A stretch of DNA of 64,000 bases. Origin: Membranipora membranacea. Taxonomy: Eukaryota > Bryozoa > Gymnolaemata > Cheilostomatida > Membraniporidae. Positions 13,901 through 26,251 of the stretch are shown here, one piece after another (the first letter of the stretch is position 1; each line of letters starts with the position of its first letter). Location of the stretch: the NCBI GenBank assembly GCA_914767715.1, contig OU612068.1, positions 18,848,001 through 18,912,000 on the forward strand, written 5' to 3'. Below the pieces are notes generated by a model that was not told the DNA's origin, ran no database searches, and saw only the letters and a program-made list of their open reading frames with translations. The position numbers and the translations under genes are program-made.

Positions 13901-15515
13901 TTTAGCAAGGTTAAACTGAGGCCTTGATAAATTTGGCTTCAGCAAAGCAGTCAAGTACAAAAAAAAACAAGGTGGCGGCAGCAAAAAAGGAAGCACTTTC
14001 GTGCTTCATAACGCTATGCTGATACTTATTGTCTATACATGGGAAAAGTTCATACCGCTGTCACCCTAGTTTTCTGACTATTTAGATGTGCCAACGTTTT
14101 ATCATGTATATGTTTTATATAAATGAGTAATTCTACTTTTCCCCAATTAGTCAAGCAGAATAACACAGATTAAACTTACTTATCTTCCGCGCTGATCTCT
14201 GCACCATGCTGGATGAGTATATTCACACATTTCTCCACATCTTGCTCTCGGTTCATTATGTTAGAAGTACAGCATCTCATCAGAGCTGTGTTAGAACCTA
14301 GGGTAATTAAAATATTGAAATTAAATATATGGAATTGGTCAAATGCTTCAAGCTGATGAGTAAGTAAAATTCATCTGCAAGTCTTTGGATATACCCTGAG
14401 ACAACCCATATCCAAATAAGACATTATCAACATAGTCGGTTTAAATAGTTGTTGTTGATAAGAAACGTTATCAATTGCAGACGCCTGAAATTATCTTGAA
14501 AGATCTGATTAGAACCTAAAATGACATCATAGGGCTATTTGAAAATATTACCTGGAGTTGATGAGACGGGAGAAGCTCCACTATCTAGAAGTAGCTTTAT
14601 GAGAGGCTCATTAATCTGATGTGCAGCATACATCAATGGTGTCCATCCAGTCTTAAATCTAATATTCACATCAACACCTAAATAATCATATATTGCAAAA
14701 TTATTTGCATTGTAGGCTAACTTTAATTACCAGTTACAGATTGCCGACTGAGTTTCTTTCGTTGGTTTTTCAGACTGTTTTCAAGCGGAATTAAGATTTT
14801 GTATGTTGTAAATTTCACATGATGTCCATGAAAAGATGTGTAGTTTAACCACAACTCACTTTCACTTTAAGACTTACATAATCTGAGATTTGATGATGTG
14901 ATGATTTGAATATTAAACTTACCTTGATCTATGCATTTTTGAGTAGACTCTGTGTTGCCCTTTATCACAGAGAGTCTGAAATCTTCAACATTCACCCCAT
15001 TATAGGTAGGAGATACTACAGGTATTTTACTCTTTGGAGGTTCACGAGGTGATTTACTTGTTGAGCTCGCTGATCGACCGCCTATCGTCCAATCAGATTT
15101 GCCATCCCTGGTGGATGGAGAGGCAGCTGTCTTTACCTGCAAAAAGACCCGACAAATGATTAACCAACAGTTTGGCCAATTAGTTATGCTAATAGAATTT
15201 TAATCTAATGATAAATATATCATGATAGATGATATGACAATGTATCTGATATTGATGATGTTCAAAGCTTAGGTGTACCTCTAAATATAATACCTAAAAC
15301 CTTTCGATTGACACATGGCGATTGACGAAGGTCCAAGAACCAACGCCACAACCATAAACGTGCATCTGACTTACAGTGTTGAAGCCACCACTGTTTGCAT
15401 TATTTGAGGAAAGATTCTGACCACGGTAACTAGTAGAAGCTGGTGGAGCAAAGCTGAAATCATCATCGTCGGAATCTGTGAACTCTTCCGCAGGAGGAGG
15501 TGCATACCCAGCCAT
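7989..15515 (-). CDS. ASZ1: ASZ1/GASZ homologue: ankyrin repeats, SAM domain, C-terminal membrane anchor
   Basis: Twelve exons join in phase to 586 codons: 15515-15375, 15136-14923, 14677-14552, 14297-14180, 12852-12741, 12274-12137, 11754-11504, 11014-10894, 10138-10014, 9676-9556, 8760-8656, 8177-7989. Residues 1-118 are acidic then Ser/Pro-rich. Ankyrin repeats span about 119-283 (motifs GWTPLMYAA, TPLMYASKKGHVGAIKVLL). Residues 284-366 are a Ser/Asn/Gln-rich linker. The SAM domain begins about 367 (FGDLEIFLHGLEL, ITLDHLLTISDDELIK) and a single membrane span lies at 549-569 near the C-terminus. This order, and the FGDLE.FLHGL signature, are those of ASZ1, a germline protein that anchors to mitochondria and supports piRNA production. 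Human ASZ1 is about 475 residues; the extra length here is mainly the N-terminal region and the linker. Function is inferred from the family. The start is the first in-frame ATG of exon 1, whose surroundings are triplicated. Confidence 0.92.
10442..10941 (-). repeat. 56-bp tandem array of nine copies carrying the ASZ1 SAM-exon 5' splice site
   Basis: Nine head-to-tail copies of a 56-base unit start at 10442, 10498 and so on to 10890, with only a few substitutions. Read on the gene strand, each unit holds the last coding bases of the SAM exon (encoding LTISDDELIK) followed by the donor AAG|GTAAGAAAAT. Only the unit nearest the exon (donor after base 10894) is joined to the complete exon and is followed by a phase-0 acceptor at 10138. 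Because 56 is not a multiple of three, and a TAA appears in the continued frame one unit later, use of a more distal donor would shift or end the protein. Confidence 0.95.
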
Positions 15516-15853
15516 TGTTAAATCTAAAATATACACGAACAACAAAAACTCAAGGGGGGCAGTCAAACATTGCCAAAATCCCAGGTTTTGGAGTAGACCT
15601 GAACTCTTCCGCAGGAGGAGGTGCATACCCAGCCATTGTTAAATCTAAAATATACATGAACAACAAAACAACAAAAACTCAAGGGGGGCAGTCAAACACT
15701 GCCAAAATCCCAGGTTTTGGAGTAGACCTGAATTCTTCCACAGGAGGAGGCGCATACCCAGCCATTGTTAAATCTAAAATATAAACGAACAACAAAAACT
15801 CAAGGGGGAGTAGTCAAACATTGCCAAAATCCCAGGTTTTGGAGTAGACCTGT
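15481..15853 (-). repeat. Three-copy tandem repeat containing the ASZ1 start codon
   Basis: The segment holding the start of ASZ1 exon 1 is repeated three times with spacings of 121 and 129 bases; the longer spacing is due to an extra AACAAAAC-like insertion. Each copy contains an ATG followed by codons for GYAPPP. Only the copy at 15515 opens into the full exon. The other two, starting at 15636 and 15765, are 28-codon mini-ORFs ending in TGA at 15550 and 15679. The right-hand part (CCAGGTTTTGGAGTAGACCT) resembles dispersed sequence near 44.84 kb, so the repeat may have formed around a mobile-element fragment. Confidence 0.9.
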
Positions 15854-17893
15854 GGCTATGACACTAAAAGACAGTTCATGCAAGCTACAAACCCTAGGCC
15901 TCAATTGATCAACTTTTGCAGACTACAGTGGTAAGTGAGCTCAGCTCATTCCTGTGACTATTATAAATATGTGCACTAACCTTGAAATTGATGAAAATTT
16001 CCCACACCTTCACCAATTTTTAATTAGCCTCCATTCAAGAATCTAACCTGTAAGTGTTACTGTTGGGGGCAGCAGTACCCCAAACCTTTTCCTCAACTAT
16101 ATCAGATAATACAAATGGTTTGATTTGTTGTGAAATTGTGTTTTGTCCAATCATAGAACATATCACAATTAAATTCTTTATTGAATTGTGAAAACTTGAC
16201 TCGCTCCACCCAATGTTTCAGGCACAGAAAAAAGAATAACAAAGAGTAAAAGACAAGTTGGTGAGTTTCCTTACCTCAGATGAGGTAGCACATCCTATTG
16301 ATTGTCGAAGAAATCGTTTTAGGGATGCCTCTAAATGTTAGGACCAGGGTTTAGACCAGGGAATTTGGTTTTAACAGCATGGCGCTGTTTAGGGTTGGGC
16401 GGTTTTCTGCCCTCTCATCTCACGGATTGTCCGAGGCAGGAAACTAGCGTGGTAAATACTTTTGTTTGTGGCCACAGAGTTAGGACTAGACTGGTCTGTA
16501 GTATCCATTTCCTGACTTTGGGCTTGAGTATTTTGAGTTGTAAATATGATGTAGTAGTAGTGAAAAAGTGGTAGGTAGGAAAAAAAACAAATAGACTAAA
16601 AAAGAGGAAGACTAACTAATAATACCCAACCAAACCCAATGGTGTAATCTCCTTCCTTCTAACAAAACAAACAATACATACATCATGCAAACATAGATAG
16701 AAAAACTCTGGCCTCCCACCGATTGATACTGCTGAATCCACAGAACATGGCTTTTGTTGTATTGCAAACATTGTCCTTAGATTACAATATCTTGCCTGTT
16801 GTGTAGTAATGTAGGCCTATGTATGTATATATGTAACTTGCCAGTGCCTTGCAGTAGCCCTGTTGCTGGATTTTAACTTCTAACTCTGCAACTATAGGCT
16901 AGATGAATTGGCAGTAGGGGCTGTCTTCTCTCTTCCTTTGACTTTGGGTCAGACAAAGTGGCGTGCACTGTTTGCATATCTCAAAAGCTCATACAGAACA
17001 TCTCATATTCTGGCCCTGTTTCAGTTGTGATTTACAGGGGAGATGTCCCCACACACTGTCCCAGTGCTGATCACCCACTCTAAAGAAGTGGTTAATGCTT
17101 GAGTGGTTTCTTTGGCTCAAGGGGTCATATCACTCGTCATGTCTCACTGAATTGGCTGCGAAATATTAGTCTCAGTACACATGAGCGAGGCTTTGATTTC
17201 TGCCTCATTTTTGTCTCAGCCTGCAGGCATCTATGATGCTCTTCGCTCTACTAGCTGCACCACCTTCACAAAAACACTTATAGTTAGGTAAATTTACTAG
17301 AGTTATCCGCATATCAGTGAGCGTGACGCACATTGTGCTGTGGGAAAGCATATTTCAACTAGCTTGTGGTATTAAAGCCATAGGACTTCTAATTAGATCA
17401 CAGGGCTTTTAACTCCCTGGAACTATCACTCATACTAATAAAATGCTCAAGCAGTAGGCTCAGTGCCATAGAAGATTACATACAATGAGCACCCTACTTC
17501 TTTATGAGAATGATCTATATCAACCTAGACCAAGTTTGGTCCATTTGCCTGCATTCCGAGTCGCTCCCGATCCACTGACCACGCCACCAGTGGAAGGGAG
17601 CAACAGGAATGGAGGCGCTTGGATTAAACTTGATCTAATATCAACCCAATAATCTGGTACAACGAGTCATTATATCTTGACAAATCACTCTCATAATTTC
17701 AAGCATAAATGGAAAAATCAGCCACGGGCGTGTGCGGCCAATCCTAGAACATCAAACCTTAGACATAAGTACAACTGTGAGCCTTTAGATGGATTTTTCT
17801 GTTAAATATTTATTTGTGAGGGACAGAATGGAGCGTGACAGTATTGTCTTGTTTCAGACCTGACCGACCAACAGCACTATAAAATCAGAAATC
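15854..17893. other. Divergent intergenic region between ASZ1 and PDCL
   Basis: ASZ1 reads left and PDCL reads right, so both promoters should lie here. Apart from the family A palindrome at 17524-17637 I see no exon with splice-site or protein support; the open frame near 16335-16574 has no recognisable features. No clear TATA box or CpG-rich block was identified by eye. Confidence 0.5.
17524..17637. repeat. Palindromic mini-element, family A, copy 2
   Basis: It shares AGACCAAGTTTGGTC and TTTGCCTGCATTCCGAGTCG with the copy at 2701-2800 and ends AAACTTGATCTA. It is 14 bases longer because of an insertion in the centre. It lies about 260 bases upstream of the PDCL start codon. Confidence 0.7.
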
Positions 17894-20800
17894 ATGGCAG
17901 GAGCGCTCAGTTTAGATGACCAGTTGCTCGGAGAGAAGATGGATTATTACTGCAGTAGTAGTGAGGATGAGTATCAGTCATGTGATGAGGGAGAAGAAAG
18001 AGCTCGTGTAGCAGAGAAACCTGTCACTGTGCAGCCGACCCCACCAGAGCTGACGGAGTACAGCGGGAAATCTACTAATGTAGGTTATGTGACAGCTTTC
18101 CCATATTTAATGTCGTGTATTTCTGACTTTATCTTTCTTAGCTGTTTAAATTGACGTGCCAGCAATTCTTATTGTCTTATCTAATCCATTGAATAAAGAA
18201 ATGTCATCCCTGGATCAACATTATGTATTTGCCAGATGGTACTTGATTCAGACTGAATAGTATTGTTTCCTATCAATATAATTTGATTGTTTATCAGACA
18301 GGACCAAAGGGTGTGATTGCAGACTGGAGAAGATTCAAGCAGCTTGAAACAGAAAAGAAAGAAGAACAGGAGAGGGAACTTGTCGAATTACAAAAGAAAC
18401 TGAGTCTGAACTGCAGATCCCATGTGAGAATGACTGGTGCTTCATCGTCAGCAATGAGGGACATCAATATAATTATATAATCATATATGACACGACTGAC
18501 CTTTGGTCATAATTAGATTGATGGGTTGAGTCATTGCTCACTGATTTTCAGTTGTATAACACAAGTAACATGTGAGGTATAATACAGTCCTCAGAGAGAA
18601 CTCACTTATTGGCTTACCATATCATAGTATCATCAAATATAAAGTTAAGACAAGTAAGGCTACAAGGGCCCAATTAATGATGAAATGACTCACATTAGTC
18701 GGTGATAAGGATCTGCCAATTGTGTCTGTATTCTTATCAAAACAGAGAATCGCTTTTCTCTGCCATTAGCGTGATTTGTAATAATTTACTGGTATTGACT
18801 CAATTGTCTGTAACAGAGGTGATCTTAGGAACAACTGCCAAATATTGATGAGCTGAATAAAAATGGATCAAGTAAATTTTAGTTATTTCCCCTTGGCACA
18901 AGAGAAGACAATAACATATTTGGACATTTTATATAATTACCTTTCAGTTTTCTATGACTGGATGTACATATAACTTTGAATACATTATTCTGGTTTTGCA
19001 GTTGGATGATCAAAAGGAGAAGGATGAAGATGAAGAGCTGATGAAAGAACTTGAGCTGCTGGATGATGACTTTCTCAAAGAATATCAGCATAGGCGCCTG
19101 GAAGAAATGAGGAAATTGTTTAGGGTATGTCATGTAGTGCTGAGTGATCAGTAGCAAATATGATTGGTCTTGTCTTAATTATCGAAAAGCCTGTTGTTAT
19201 AAGACTGTTTCCCTTGGGTTCTTCTACTCTTGGTTTTCCATCGGTTCCGATGATGACTTCTTATTTTGAATCATTTTGCGCCAACTCGCTCTGTTCATAG
19301 TCTGCGTCTGCCACCCATCTGTCGGTATGTCAAGATCCTCTTGATTGCATCCTTGTAGCGCAGCTTTGGTCGACCTCTGTTATTAAACATCCATAGTTCT
19401 CTACAACTTTCGATAATTATTATGAGAACACAGGAGCATGTTTCAGACAGTTTAGTTGATGCTTGATTATGGGAGTTGTTTTGAGGTTGAGATATGGGCA
19501 ATGTGGGAGGTAGTATTTTGAATTGGTGGCAGTTGATTTGGATTATCCCTGGAGACAGGTCCGGAACCTTTCGCATTACAGCTTTAAGATGTGGTCTATC
19601 ATGGTTGATTAGTAATCACAAATAATTGATAAATAGGATTCACCACACATAATTAATCTCAATAGAGAATTTCCTTTTCGCTCACCGGAGATTCCTAAGA
19701 CATGACTAAGTAAGAAGGTGAAGATCAAGATCGAGATTTTTTTATACTATAACCTTGGCTTTTGTGACCTGGAAGGTATCATTTACCTGTGTTAGGAGTA
19801 GGAGGTGGCTCAGTTGGTTAGAGCGCTGTCCCTTCATCAAGCAAATGTTGAATGTCGTGGGTTCGAATCCCACTGTAGTCCACCAACTACTCGGACTTGT
19901 TGAACCCCAAGGTGTGCTGTGCTCCGACCTGTCTACAAATGGAGAGCAATATGGCGCAGACATTGCGGCCTAGCCCCTAAGGCACCTACTATTTCGCCAT
20001 CCATGAGTGACTATACCTTGCAATTTAAACCAACATTTTAACGAACATGTTTTAATAAGTTATGTTGGTTTTGAATCATTAAATGCTTGAGTACTATATT
20101 ACCAAATAATAATATTTTTTTAGGATTTACCCAAATATGACACTGTCGTGGATCTGCAAACTGCTGAAGAGTTCATTGATGCATCAGAAAAAGCTCACCC
20201 TATGACTACTGTAATTATTCATCTGTACGAGAAGGTAAGTGTTATATTGTCCTCTAGTTTTGCCCACACTTGTCTGTCATCATTTAACCATATTAATCAA
20301 TCGATGAAGATTAACTCATTACTAATTCAGTAAGTTGGATTGGGAACACCAACTGTCACATATGGTTTCGTTGTTGATCAGGATCATGATAAGTAAAAAA
20401 CCAGAAAGTAATTTAGGAAACGCAGAGCTTCTGCAACAAGAAGAATTTGTGCAATTTGTGGTTATCATGTCGAGATGACATAGCAATTGGAACAATGTCA
20501 GAAAACCTCTTGTTGTCATAGACAACCAGGACACTAACTTACCATGATATATAATTTAATTGATCAGGAACAGCATGTCAAGTGGAATATGTGTGTACAT
20601 GCTAGATATATCATGTGTTGTCAACTGGAACTCTGTTCCTGTAACATCCTACCATTGTATACAATCAGCTTACGTGATGGCAATATCTTTATTGATAAAT
20701 TGCCAAAGTCAAACCGATTCTTTACAAATTCTCCCATCACATAATAGTCATGGGTAATTGAGTTTTCCATGAATTTTCCACTCGGAATCCCTGGATATTT

Positions 20801-21953
20801 GTTACATTCCTTTGCCCTAACTCGATGATGTCATGTATGTGTACTCTGATTGGATTACGATAGCCTTTCGCTGGCTGTGCTCGGGCATTATTGAGTTCCT
20901 TGTCGAGAATTTTCTACAGCACTGATGGGCAAATTGCAGAGATTTAGTGCAAACTCCCCCAGATAGAGAGGTTGTCAAACGGAGGGCAAAAGTTTGGTTG
21001 GCTCAAACTAGGGACTTACACATGATTATTTTATCGTTCATCTATTATAGAACAATGCCTCATGTGAAACAATGAATGGATGTCTACAGTGTCTGTGCAA
21101 AGAATACCCTACTGTTAAGTTCTGTAAAATTCTTGCCCACAAAGCTCAACTCAGCTCTAAATTTGTAAGTATCCATTTGGAAAATAAAACCTGAATGGAA
21201 AAATTTTACCAAAGCTTAAAATGCAGTGTAGAAACTGAAAACGAGCTTGTGATGAAAAAAAAAGGGCGTCAGAGGTTTAACATCTATATATATAAGTATT
21301 CCATACCAGCCACTTTGCCCTGACACACATTTACGTTGCGTTCACACATACAGGCATAATATTTCGAAGAACCACAATTATACATCCACGTTTTGACCAT
21401 AAGACATTTGTGTGTTCATTATTAAATATCTAGTCAGAAGAAGGAGTACCTGCCCTGTTGGTGTACAGACAAGGTAGTCTAGTGGGAAATCTAGTCGCAC
21501 TAAGAGATGAGCTGGGAGAAGATTATTTTTCTGAAGATGTTGAGAATCTCTTAAACACGTAAGTTATTGAAGTACCATACATTTTTAACTTAGTTTTCAT
21601 TCTTACCTCTGCCCATTTTGAGTTGGATCAAATGGTGTGCCATAAAACATCTGGTTATGTACTTTTTCTCTACAATTCCTTGAGATTTGTCCAAAGCATA
21701 GTGGGCTTGCTCTGGCAATCATTGTTGTACACATTCAAAAGATCTTCTCTGAACGAAGATCACCAAACTACTAGCCAATGTGTTGGCTCTGATTGGCTAC
21801 AATACTCCCAAACTGTAATGAGAGTTGTGTTGATCTTTATGGTTTGTTCCTAATGTAGTAATGAATTGATCTAGTCATGTTGTTTATCTCTACTTCAGGC
21901 AAAGTCTGCTTCCTGCAAAGACATTACCTGAACAGATCGTCGCGACCATGTGA
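17894..21953 (+). CDS. PDCL: Phosducin-like protein (PDCL)
   Basis: Seven exons join in phase to 279 codons: 17894-18079, 18298-18423, 19002-19124, 20124-20234, 21051-21164, 21434-21558, 21899-21953. The N-terminus has LGEKMDYYCSSSEDE, followed by the family hallmark TGPKGVIADWRRFKQLE, the helix that contacts G-protein beta-gamma. Exon 3 is an acidic coiled segment (EEMRKLFR end). Exons 4-6 form the thioredoxin-like fold without a CxxC redox pair (VIIHLYEK, MNGCLQCLCKEYPTVKFCK, PALLVYRQGSLVGN). Length and exon-by-exon order fit animal PDCL, which works with the CCT chaperonin to assemble G-beta-gamma dimers in the cytosol. The conserved C-terminal extension of vertebrate PDCL is shortened to ATM-stop. 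Intron 3 carries a SINE. The start is the first ATG and matches the family's N-terminus. Confidence 0.94.
19796..20020 (+). repeat. tRNA-derived SINE, copy 1
   Basis: The head contains a polymerase III A box (TGGCTCAGTTGGTTAGAGCG, near 19805) and a B box (GGTTCGAATCC, near 19859) spaced as in a tRNA gene, followed by a non-tRNA body shared with the minus-strand copy at 26252-26500. The bases flanking the D stem and T stem do not pair as an acceptor stem, so this is not a working tRNA. It lies in intron 3 of PDCL, in the sense orientation. Confidence 0.85.
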
Positions 21954-23218
21954 GTCTATCGTACGCACTCTAATCAAGGAGTTACCTTCTTGCTTCAAAG
22001 TCTAGTCATACAATGTTACTTGCCCGTTGATGTTCTGTCCATATTCATGAATCAATTAAAAGTGACAGAAGAAGACAAAACAGTAGGGTAGAGGGTGATA
22101 TTATTATTGTATATATCTATTTGTTGTGGAAGTCATAGATAGCATATAGAACCTCGCTTAACCTCTTTTTAGTAACATGGCAAGAGATGATATTAATCGA
22201 AACATTTATTTGTTACATGGCTTGGGCGTATATGCCTTTTTTATTTTTTACTTTTTCATACTTGTTGTAAAAAACTTATTGTTAAGAATCAATTAACTAT
22301 TGGCTGTGAGTGCTGCCAAATATGTCACTATAATAATCTAAGGTAATTTTTGTTATGGGGCCTCTTGATATTGAGCTATACTCTTTATGTGTAATTACTT
22401 ATATGTGCTATTTAGTACCTTATCTAAAGGAAGAACATTTTCGTTTGTACCAAATTTTTCAAATACTGCTTTTTGAAACATTTATATTTCTGGGGTTGGT
22501 TGTATGTTTATATATGATTGAAGAAAAATCAAAACCTGTGAATATAAAACACAAGTATTTGTAGCAAGCTCACTAAAATAATCTCTTTATATTTCGGTTA
22601 AGCTTTGAATTTTATGCCAGGGTATCGTTCTCTGATTTATTCAACTCAATCATACCATCTGTTGCAGCCTGTTGCCTTGCCGCAAAGGCTATCAATGGAC
22701 TTTTTCATAAATTGAATTTTTGAAATTTTGTTGATGGGCTGATGGGATTGTCTGTTTGGCAGCTGCTCAATTTAAGCAGATTATTTAACACGCTATGTGC
22801 GGTCAAGCCACTTTACATTGTCATCGTAAACTCAATAAAGGCTTGCAAGCTTACTACACACTGCAATATTATTTAATGTGGTAAATGAAATTAATAACAT
22901 TAATTAAATCATAAAATTATCAGGTTTTGCAATTTAATAACATCTTGATGTGTTTCAGGTTCTAAAGCTAGAACAAAAGACAATATAAAAAGATTAAAAT
23001 TTTAAGCTCGTTTCAGCCTGTGTTTTCTGATTAAGACTGAACGAGATATTTTATGTGTTGCTGACAGTAATACTTGGTAACTCAATAATGTTCTCAGAGC
23101 TGAGGATTTTATATTAAAGACCTCACTGTCTGGTTCATCTGTTCACTAGACTGGAAGCAGAATTGATAGGAGGCTGTCAGTTTTTTGTTCGCTCTTGAAC
23201 GCTCAACTAAACGCAACA
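21954..23218. other. Intergenic stretch between PDCL and LHX6/8
   Basis: It should hold the PDCL 3' UTR and the LHX6/8 promoter. An AATAAA lies near 22834, although that is far from the PDCL stop. The stretch is AT-rich; the open frame near 22355-22564 is hydrophobic but has no family signature or splice context. The last 50 bases belong to the duplicated first-exon segment. Confidence 0.45.
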
Positions 23219-23395
23219 ATGCAAGGTAAGATGTGGGAAATCTAGAATACGATATAGTGCTCAATATTATTACATTAACATATTTTGGGATGAGGAAAGA
23301 ACGCTGCTTTGAATTTTTTACCTCTTGAGGAGGCCGTCAGTTTTTTGTTCGCTCATGATCGCTCAACTAAGCGCTGTATAAACCATGCAAGGTAA
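23168..23395 (+). repeat. Tandem duplication containing the LHX6/8 first coding exon
   Basis: GTCAGTTTTTTGTTCGCTC occurs at about 23176 and 23337, each followed by GCTCAACTAA and then ATGCAAG|GTAAGA. The unit is about 166 bases and continues into the intron: CTAGAATA, GTGCTCAATAT and GAGGAAAGAAC also recur after both donors. Divergence between the copies is moderate, so the duplication is not very recent. Confidence 0.85.
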
Positions 23396-25617
23396 GAATA
23401 ATTATGAATAACTAATGTAAGAACGGTAAGAATATAATCTAAGGTAAGAATGGTAGATGTGGATAATCTAGAATATAATGGTGCTCAATATAAAAAAAAT
23501 TAAATGTTTTAGAATGAGGAAAGAACATTACTTTGTATTTTTTTTACCTTTTCATCCTTGCAATACTTTTGAGTTGCTCTTGCTTCATAGGATGCAAGTT
23601 TCATACATACTTATGTATCACCTTCTTTTTCGATTGTTTCCTGTGTTAATTATAGTTATTATTTAAACCCCCAGAGTTAGGCAACACCTCTGCGGATGTA
23701 GAAATTTGTTATTGACCGATTTCTTTACTACCATGTAAGAGCAGAAATCCAATGGTGCTAATATTCATTTCAATCCGATGAAGGTATTTTGAGAAACAGA
23801 AAAGTGATACATCATCTTGATTTGCATCCAAAGTATTACAATTGTAAAAAAATCTTCTATCATCTAATTTTTCAGCGGATATGTATTGGTTGTGTGCCGG
23901 GTGTCACACTTTTATCTATGACAAGACATCCCTCGAGGTGGATGGAAAGAGATACCACACTGCATGTTTACACTGTCATTCGTGCAATCAGTCATTGGAG
24001 AACGATGAGAAATGCTACACCAGAATGGGACTATTCTACTGCAAATCTCACTATTACAAGTCAGTGATAGAATACAGTGTAGCTTGTTTTAATCACAAAT
24101 GGTGATGCAATGCAACCATTAAGAATAGCCTGATAATTTTATTTTCTTGGTTCCTAACTATCATTATCTCATCAAGGCTTGGAAAAACTGCATGCTTGTA
24201 AGGGTTTTTAATTTATCTACAGATTAAAAGTGAATCTGTAATTGAGACCCTTATTAAGGATTAGGATTAAGTTAAGCCGCAGTGTATGTGCAATAAATCA
24301 TGGTCCATTTTTTTTGGCATGATACACCGACCACTGAGCTGGATATCCTTACTCCGTTCTGTTCTAGAACAATCGTCATTACTCATTAACATCTTATGAC
24401 TTTTTTTAGTAACATAAGAGGTATAAAAAATTGTGTCCTAAAATAAAAACATTTTCTGTTTTTATGTTTTTATATTTTTTTGTCTCTTCATGTGCAGGAG
24501 TTTTGGTAAGATGTGCAGCGGATGTATGCGAACAGTGTATCCAGAGGATTGGGTGAGGTTTGCTGATAGTAGTATGTCAGCGGTATACCATCTGGCCTGC
24601 TTCTCGTGTATATCATGTAAGAGACAGTTATCTACAGGTGAACAGTATGGTGTGGTTAACGAGGCAGTCTACTGCCTGACTCACTACAATGAGCTGCTCT
24701 CGGATCCTTCTGAGCAGAGTAAGTTGGATCAATGACTACCCAGAGATGAAGAACAAGTTTGATCACTTTGGTGGTTAGGAGAGATTAATAAAAACTTTGC
24801 ATGAAGGCACCTATGATCCTAGATGTTGGCATTACCACTCCAACACAAGAGGGAAAAAAGTTGTTATTTTGACGATGTTTTGATGTGCAACGACTAAACA
24901 TCCATACCAATGTACAATATTGCCACAGAATGAGAAGTTTAGCAGCTGTAACTTGAATGGTTATCATATCATTTGCTCCCTGTTTTGTTTTTAGATTCAG
25001 ATGCAGAAAGCAAAAGAAAACTGAAAAGAGTTAGAACAACATTCAGTGATGTTCAGATCAGGGTAAGTTTTTGTATTTGTTTTTCAGCAGCATTAATTTC
25101 AAGCTTCTAGATGATGCAGATAAATATTTAATTTGGGAAGTTTTTCGATTACCTGACTAAAATATCTGCTAACCATATTTTTAAAATTGTGCCAATAAGT
25201 AAAAAATTGTGCTCATCAGAATTTTGGAGTACACATAATATTTACTGTAATAGTTGTAAATTGTACTTTTTTAAATTGAATTTAGTCTGTCTATTCTATT
25301 AGCTGCCTTTTCACATTATAATATTTCACAAGCAGTAATATCTTTTACAGCTTTTGCAGAGAAGTTTTGCGGTTGAATCCAATCCGGACAGTGCAGAGCT
25401 TGATCGCCTCTCATCTGTTACCTCTCTCAGTAAACGGGTGATCCAGGTTTGGTTTCAGAATGCACGAGCACGACATAAGAAGTTTTACACCAAACCATCT
25501 TCTCCCCTTTTGCGCGTACAGGAAACCATGCCTCATATTACATGTGGGGACGGTATGGGTGGTGAGAATATCTCTCCGATTGGTGATACCTACATGAGCC
25601 AGTTTCATGTTAACTAG
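23219..25617 (+). CDS. LHX6/8: LIM-homeodomain transcription factor, LHX6/LHX8 type
   Basis: Five exons join in phase to 248 codons: 23219-23225 (or the duplicate 23385-23391), 23876-24059, 24498-24718, 24995-25062, 25351-25617. The first exon encodes only Met-Gln plus one base. LIM domain 1 spans residues 9-62 (CxxC at 9-12, HxxCxxCxxC, then CxxH) and LIM domain 2 spans 70-125 (CSGC at 70-73, [15 protein letters not shown]). The homeodomain is about 149-208, with helix 3 [16 protein letters not shown] at 190-205; W194, F195, N197 and R199 are the usual core and DNA contacts. RARHKK and the STGEQYG stretch of LIM2 favour the LHX6/8 (arrowhead) class over LHX1/5, LHX2/9 or Islet. The C-terminal tail is only about 40 residues, shorter than in vertebrates. 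Role in transcriptional control of cell fate is inferred from the family. Confidence 0.9.
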
Positions 25618-26054
25618 GTAGGAGTTATGTTGACTTAGAAAACACATAGGTTACAGATTATGATATCCAGATATGGCGATCCAAGTCAAGGTCCATGCCT
25701 ATAGACAAGCTAGTATTATTTAACTCCTAAAATACAAGAATGTCCAATCTTTACTCACTAATTACGTGAATTATTAATATATTCAGACAATCTCCTGGAT
25801 GCACTCAAAATGAGTCAATATCTTCAGGTGTATATAATATATATATATTTTTATACTCTCCTTCTTCGAGTGTTTTCTATCCCTCAAACCGTTGTCCGAA
25901 CAATATATTTTTCTTTACTACTGTAGATATAAAATACAAATATTATCAAGTTTTCTACAAGAACTATAGAACATACCTTTTGAAGTTACTCATATAGTTT
26001 TTGTCTTTAATGATTCGTACGAACTAAAATGTCTTGATTGTTTTGATTGGGGTG

Positions 26055-26125
26055 CAGGCTAGGTGTCCCCTAGCCTGTCTTGACAAGCTTTGTTGATGTC
26101 AAAACAGGCTAGGTTTTGCCTAGAA
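26055..26125. repeat. Palindromic mini-element, family C, copy 1
   Basis: TAGCCTGTCTTGACAAGCTTTGTTG is followed by TGTCAAAACAGGCTAGG, giving complementary arms around AGCCTGT/ACAGGCT. The left arm shares CTGTCTTGACAAGCTTTG with 38660-38740, indicating a dispersed family. Confidence 0.6.
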
Positions 26126-26251
26126 TGTGCAAGAGTGGTATTTTGGAAGTCCTGGCTTGTGCCTTGATGATAACCTCAATCAGTTTGAATGCTACAGCAT
26201 TTCCTAGACACCCTGGCATCTGTTGGTTAAAATGTGCTGGTTAAAATCGCA

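Noticed and set aside
16335-16574. Plus-strand frame of 79 codons upstream of PDCL
   Set aside because: Composition and context are not protein-like, and no splice partner was found.
19800-19883. A tRNA gene
   Set aside because: The A and B boxes and the D and T stems are good, but the bases either side do not form an acceptor stem, and the sequence continues into a body shared with 26252-26500. It is a SINE head.
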